DNA of 64,000 nucleotides. Origin: JBIKVP01 sp044356745. GTDB taxonomy: Bacteria; Pseudomonadota; Alphaproteobacteria; Rhizobiales; Beijerinckiaceae. The stretch lies in NCBI GenBank assembly GCA_044356745.1, contig JBIKVP010000001.1, forward strand, positions 1-64,000. The letters run 5' to 3'. This document shows positions 63,615 to 64,000 of this stretch, piece after piece (position 1 is the stretch's first letter; every line of letters starts with the position of its first letter). A program made the translations under genes and the position numbers. Under the pieces are notes generated by a model, which did not search any database, was not told where the DNA came from, and saw only the letters and a list, made by a program, of their open reading frames with translations.

Positions 63615-64000
63615 GTGGGAGCAGCGAAACAGCGTAAATTAGCAGGAGCGCGCATCAGTTACTGCCGCTCATGCACCTTATGCTGCACGCTTCCCACGAT
63701 AGAAGCGCTTAATAAACCTGCTTACCAACCCTGCTGCCATCTCAAAGATTCAGGCTGCGCTTTATTCGGTCATGAAGCACGCCCTCAAACATGCATCGCT
63801 TACACATGCGCTTACCTGAGTAAACGTTTGGGCGAAACGATTGCTCTTGAGGGTACACACGATGTGCCTCACCCTAGTGATTGCGGTGCATATTTTCACA
63901 TTCATACAACACACAATCAAACACATGAGAAAACGATTTTTGTCTTCGTTGACCCCGCTAAGCCAGAGCGCTGGAAACAATCACGCCTGATTGACATCTT
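63615..64000 (+). CDS. YkgJ-family cysteine-cluster protein (3' end outside window)
   Basis: 128 residues are visible, open to the window edge. GTG 63615 has GAGGG about seven bases upstream. YCRSCTLCCTLPTIEALNKP, then CCHLKDSGCALFGHEARPQT, and C-IAYTCAYL give the CxxCCx(n)C...C...C pattern of the YkgJ (CxxCxxCC) family. These Cys are thought to bind Fe-S or zinc. The function is unknown. It was recognised only by reading the frame at the sequence end. Confidence 0.75.
   Translation, partial: MGAAKQRKLAGARISYCRSCTLCCTLPTIEALNKPAYQPCCHLKDSGCALFGHEARPQTCIAYTCAYLSKRLGETIALEGTHDVPHPSDCGAYFHIHTTHNQTHEKTIFVFVDPAKPERWKQSRLIDI

Noticed and set aside
1..64000. tRNA genes, rRNA genes and CRISPR arrays
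   Set aside because: No GGTTCGAATCC-like T-loop context, rRNA segments or regularly spaced repeats were seen; a tRNAscan/CRISPR search would settle it.

Overview
The window is a chromosomal segment of an alphaproteobacterium, most likely of the order Hyphomicrobiales (Rhizobiales). This rests on a GcrA cell-cycle regulator, the hisE-coaA pair, the chorismate mutase-hisC-tyrC block, metX-metW, a GAF-containing PtsP, a long S21 protein and a Flp pilin next to a CpaC-N-like protein. The base composition is moderate, with AT-rich patches. The assignment is by gene content only. No tRNA, rRNA or CRISPR array was found.

Layout. 0-0.85 kb: the 3' end of an IS630-like transposase abutting a truncated ATP-binding protein gene. 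0.85-3.5 kb: argG, a double PilZ protein and a PAS_5 protein. 3.6-8.7 kb: two type III secretion genes (sctJ and a probable sctI), a 0.9-kb non-coding stretch with a convincing small-RNA candidate, and a 796-residue Gly/Met-rich protein of unknown function. 8.8-19.4 kb: CBS protein, L,D-transpeptidase, CheZ-type phosphatase, DnaB, aspartate aminotransferase, metX-metW with a small membrane protein, and a methyltransferase/thiolase-like pair. 19.5-30.1 kb: rpsO, pnp, rfbA, cobT, a degenerate deformylase overlapping uvrC, ptsP and an Ada-like gene. 30.2-33.8 kb: rfbC, a toxin-antitoxin pair with a PIN domain, rfbB and rfbD. 33.8-40.3 kb: coaA, hisE, trmD, rpsP, gst, an AT-rich orphan gene and ffh, with a cluster of composite palindromic repeats between them. 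40.3-46.4 kb: MFS transporter, two orphan genes, tyrC, hisC, chorismate mutase and a short ribonuclease D. 46.6-48.4 kb: Flp pilin (too short for routine ORF calling), a small membrane protein, a pilus-assembly N-domain protein and rpsU. 48.6-54.2 kb: TPR lipoprotein, class III aminotransferase, UPF0114 protein, LysE exporter and sctV. 54.2-58.6 kb: a three-gene set for a diacetamido uronic acid sugar nucleotide, with dehydrogenase, fused oxidoreductase/acetyltransferase and aminotransferase. 58.8-64 kb: aqpZ, mutM, gcrA, a small basic ORF, leuA and a partial Cys-cluster protein.

How the parts fit. The window supplies amino acid synthesis (argG, metXW, tyrC/hisC/chorismate mutase, leuA), envelope sugars (dTDP-rhamnose and the diacetamido uronic acid route) and translation/SRP functions. 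It also holds parts of a type III secretion system that is dispersed: sctI/sctJ and sctV lie about 47 kb apart with housekeeping genes between. The most unusual items are the Gly/Met-rich protein and sRNA beside sctI/sctJ, the composite repeat family with a shared GTCAT...ATCC-gap-GGAT...ATGAC design, the toxin-antitoxin pair threaded into the rhamnose operon, and several enzymes lacking canonical catalytic residues (deformylase-like, thiolase-like, PIN toxin).
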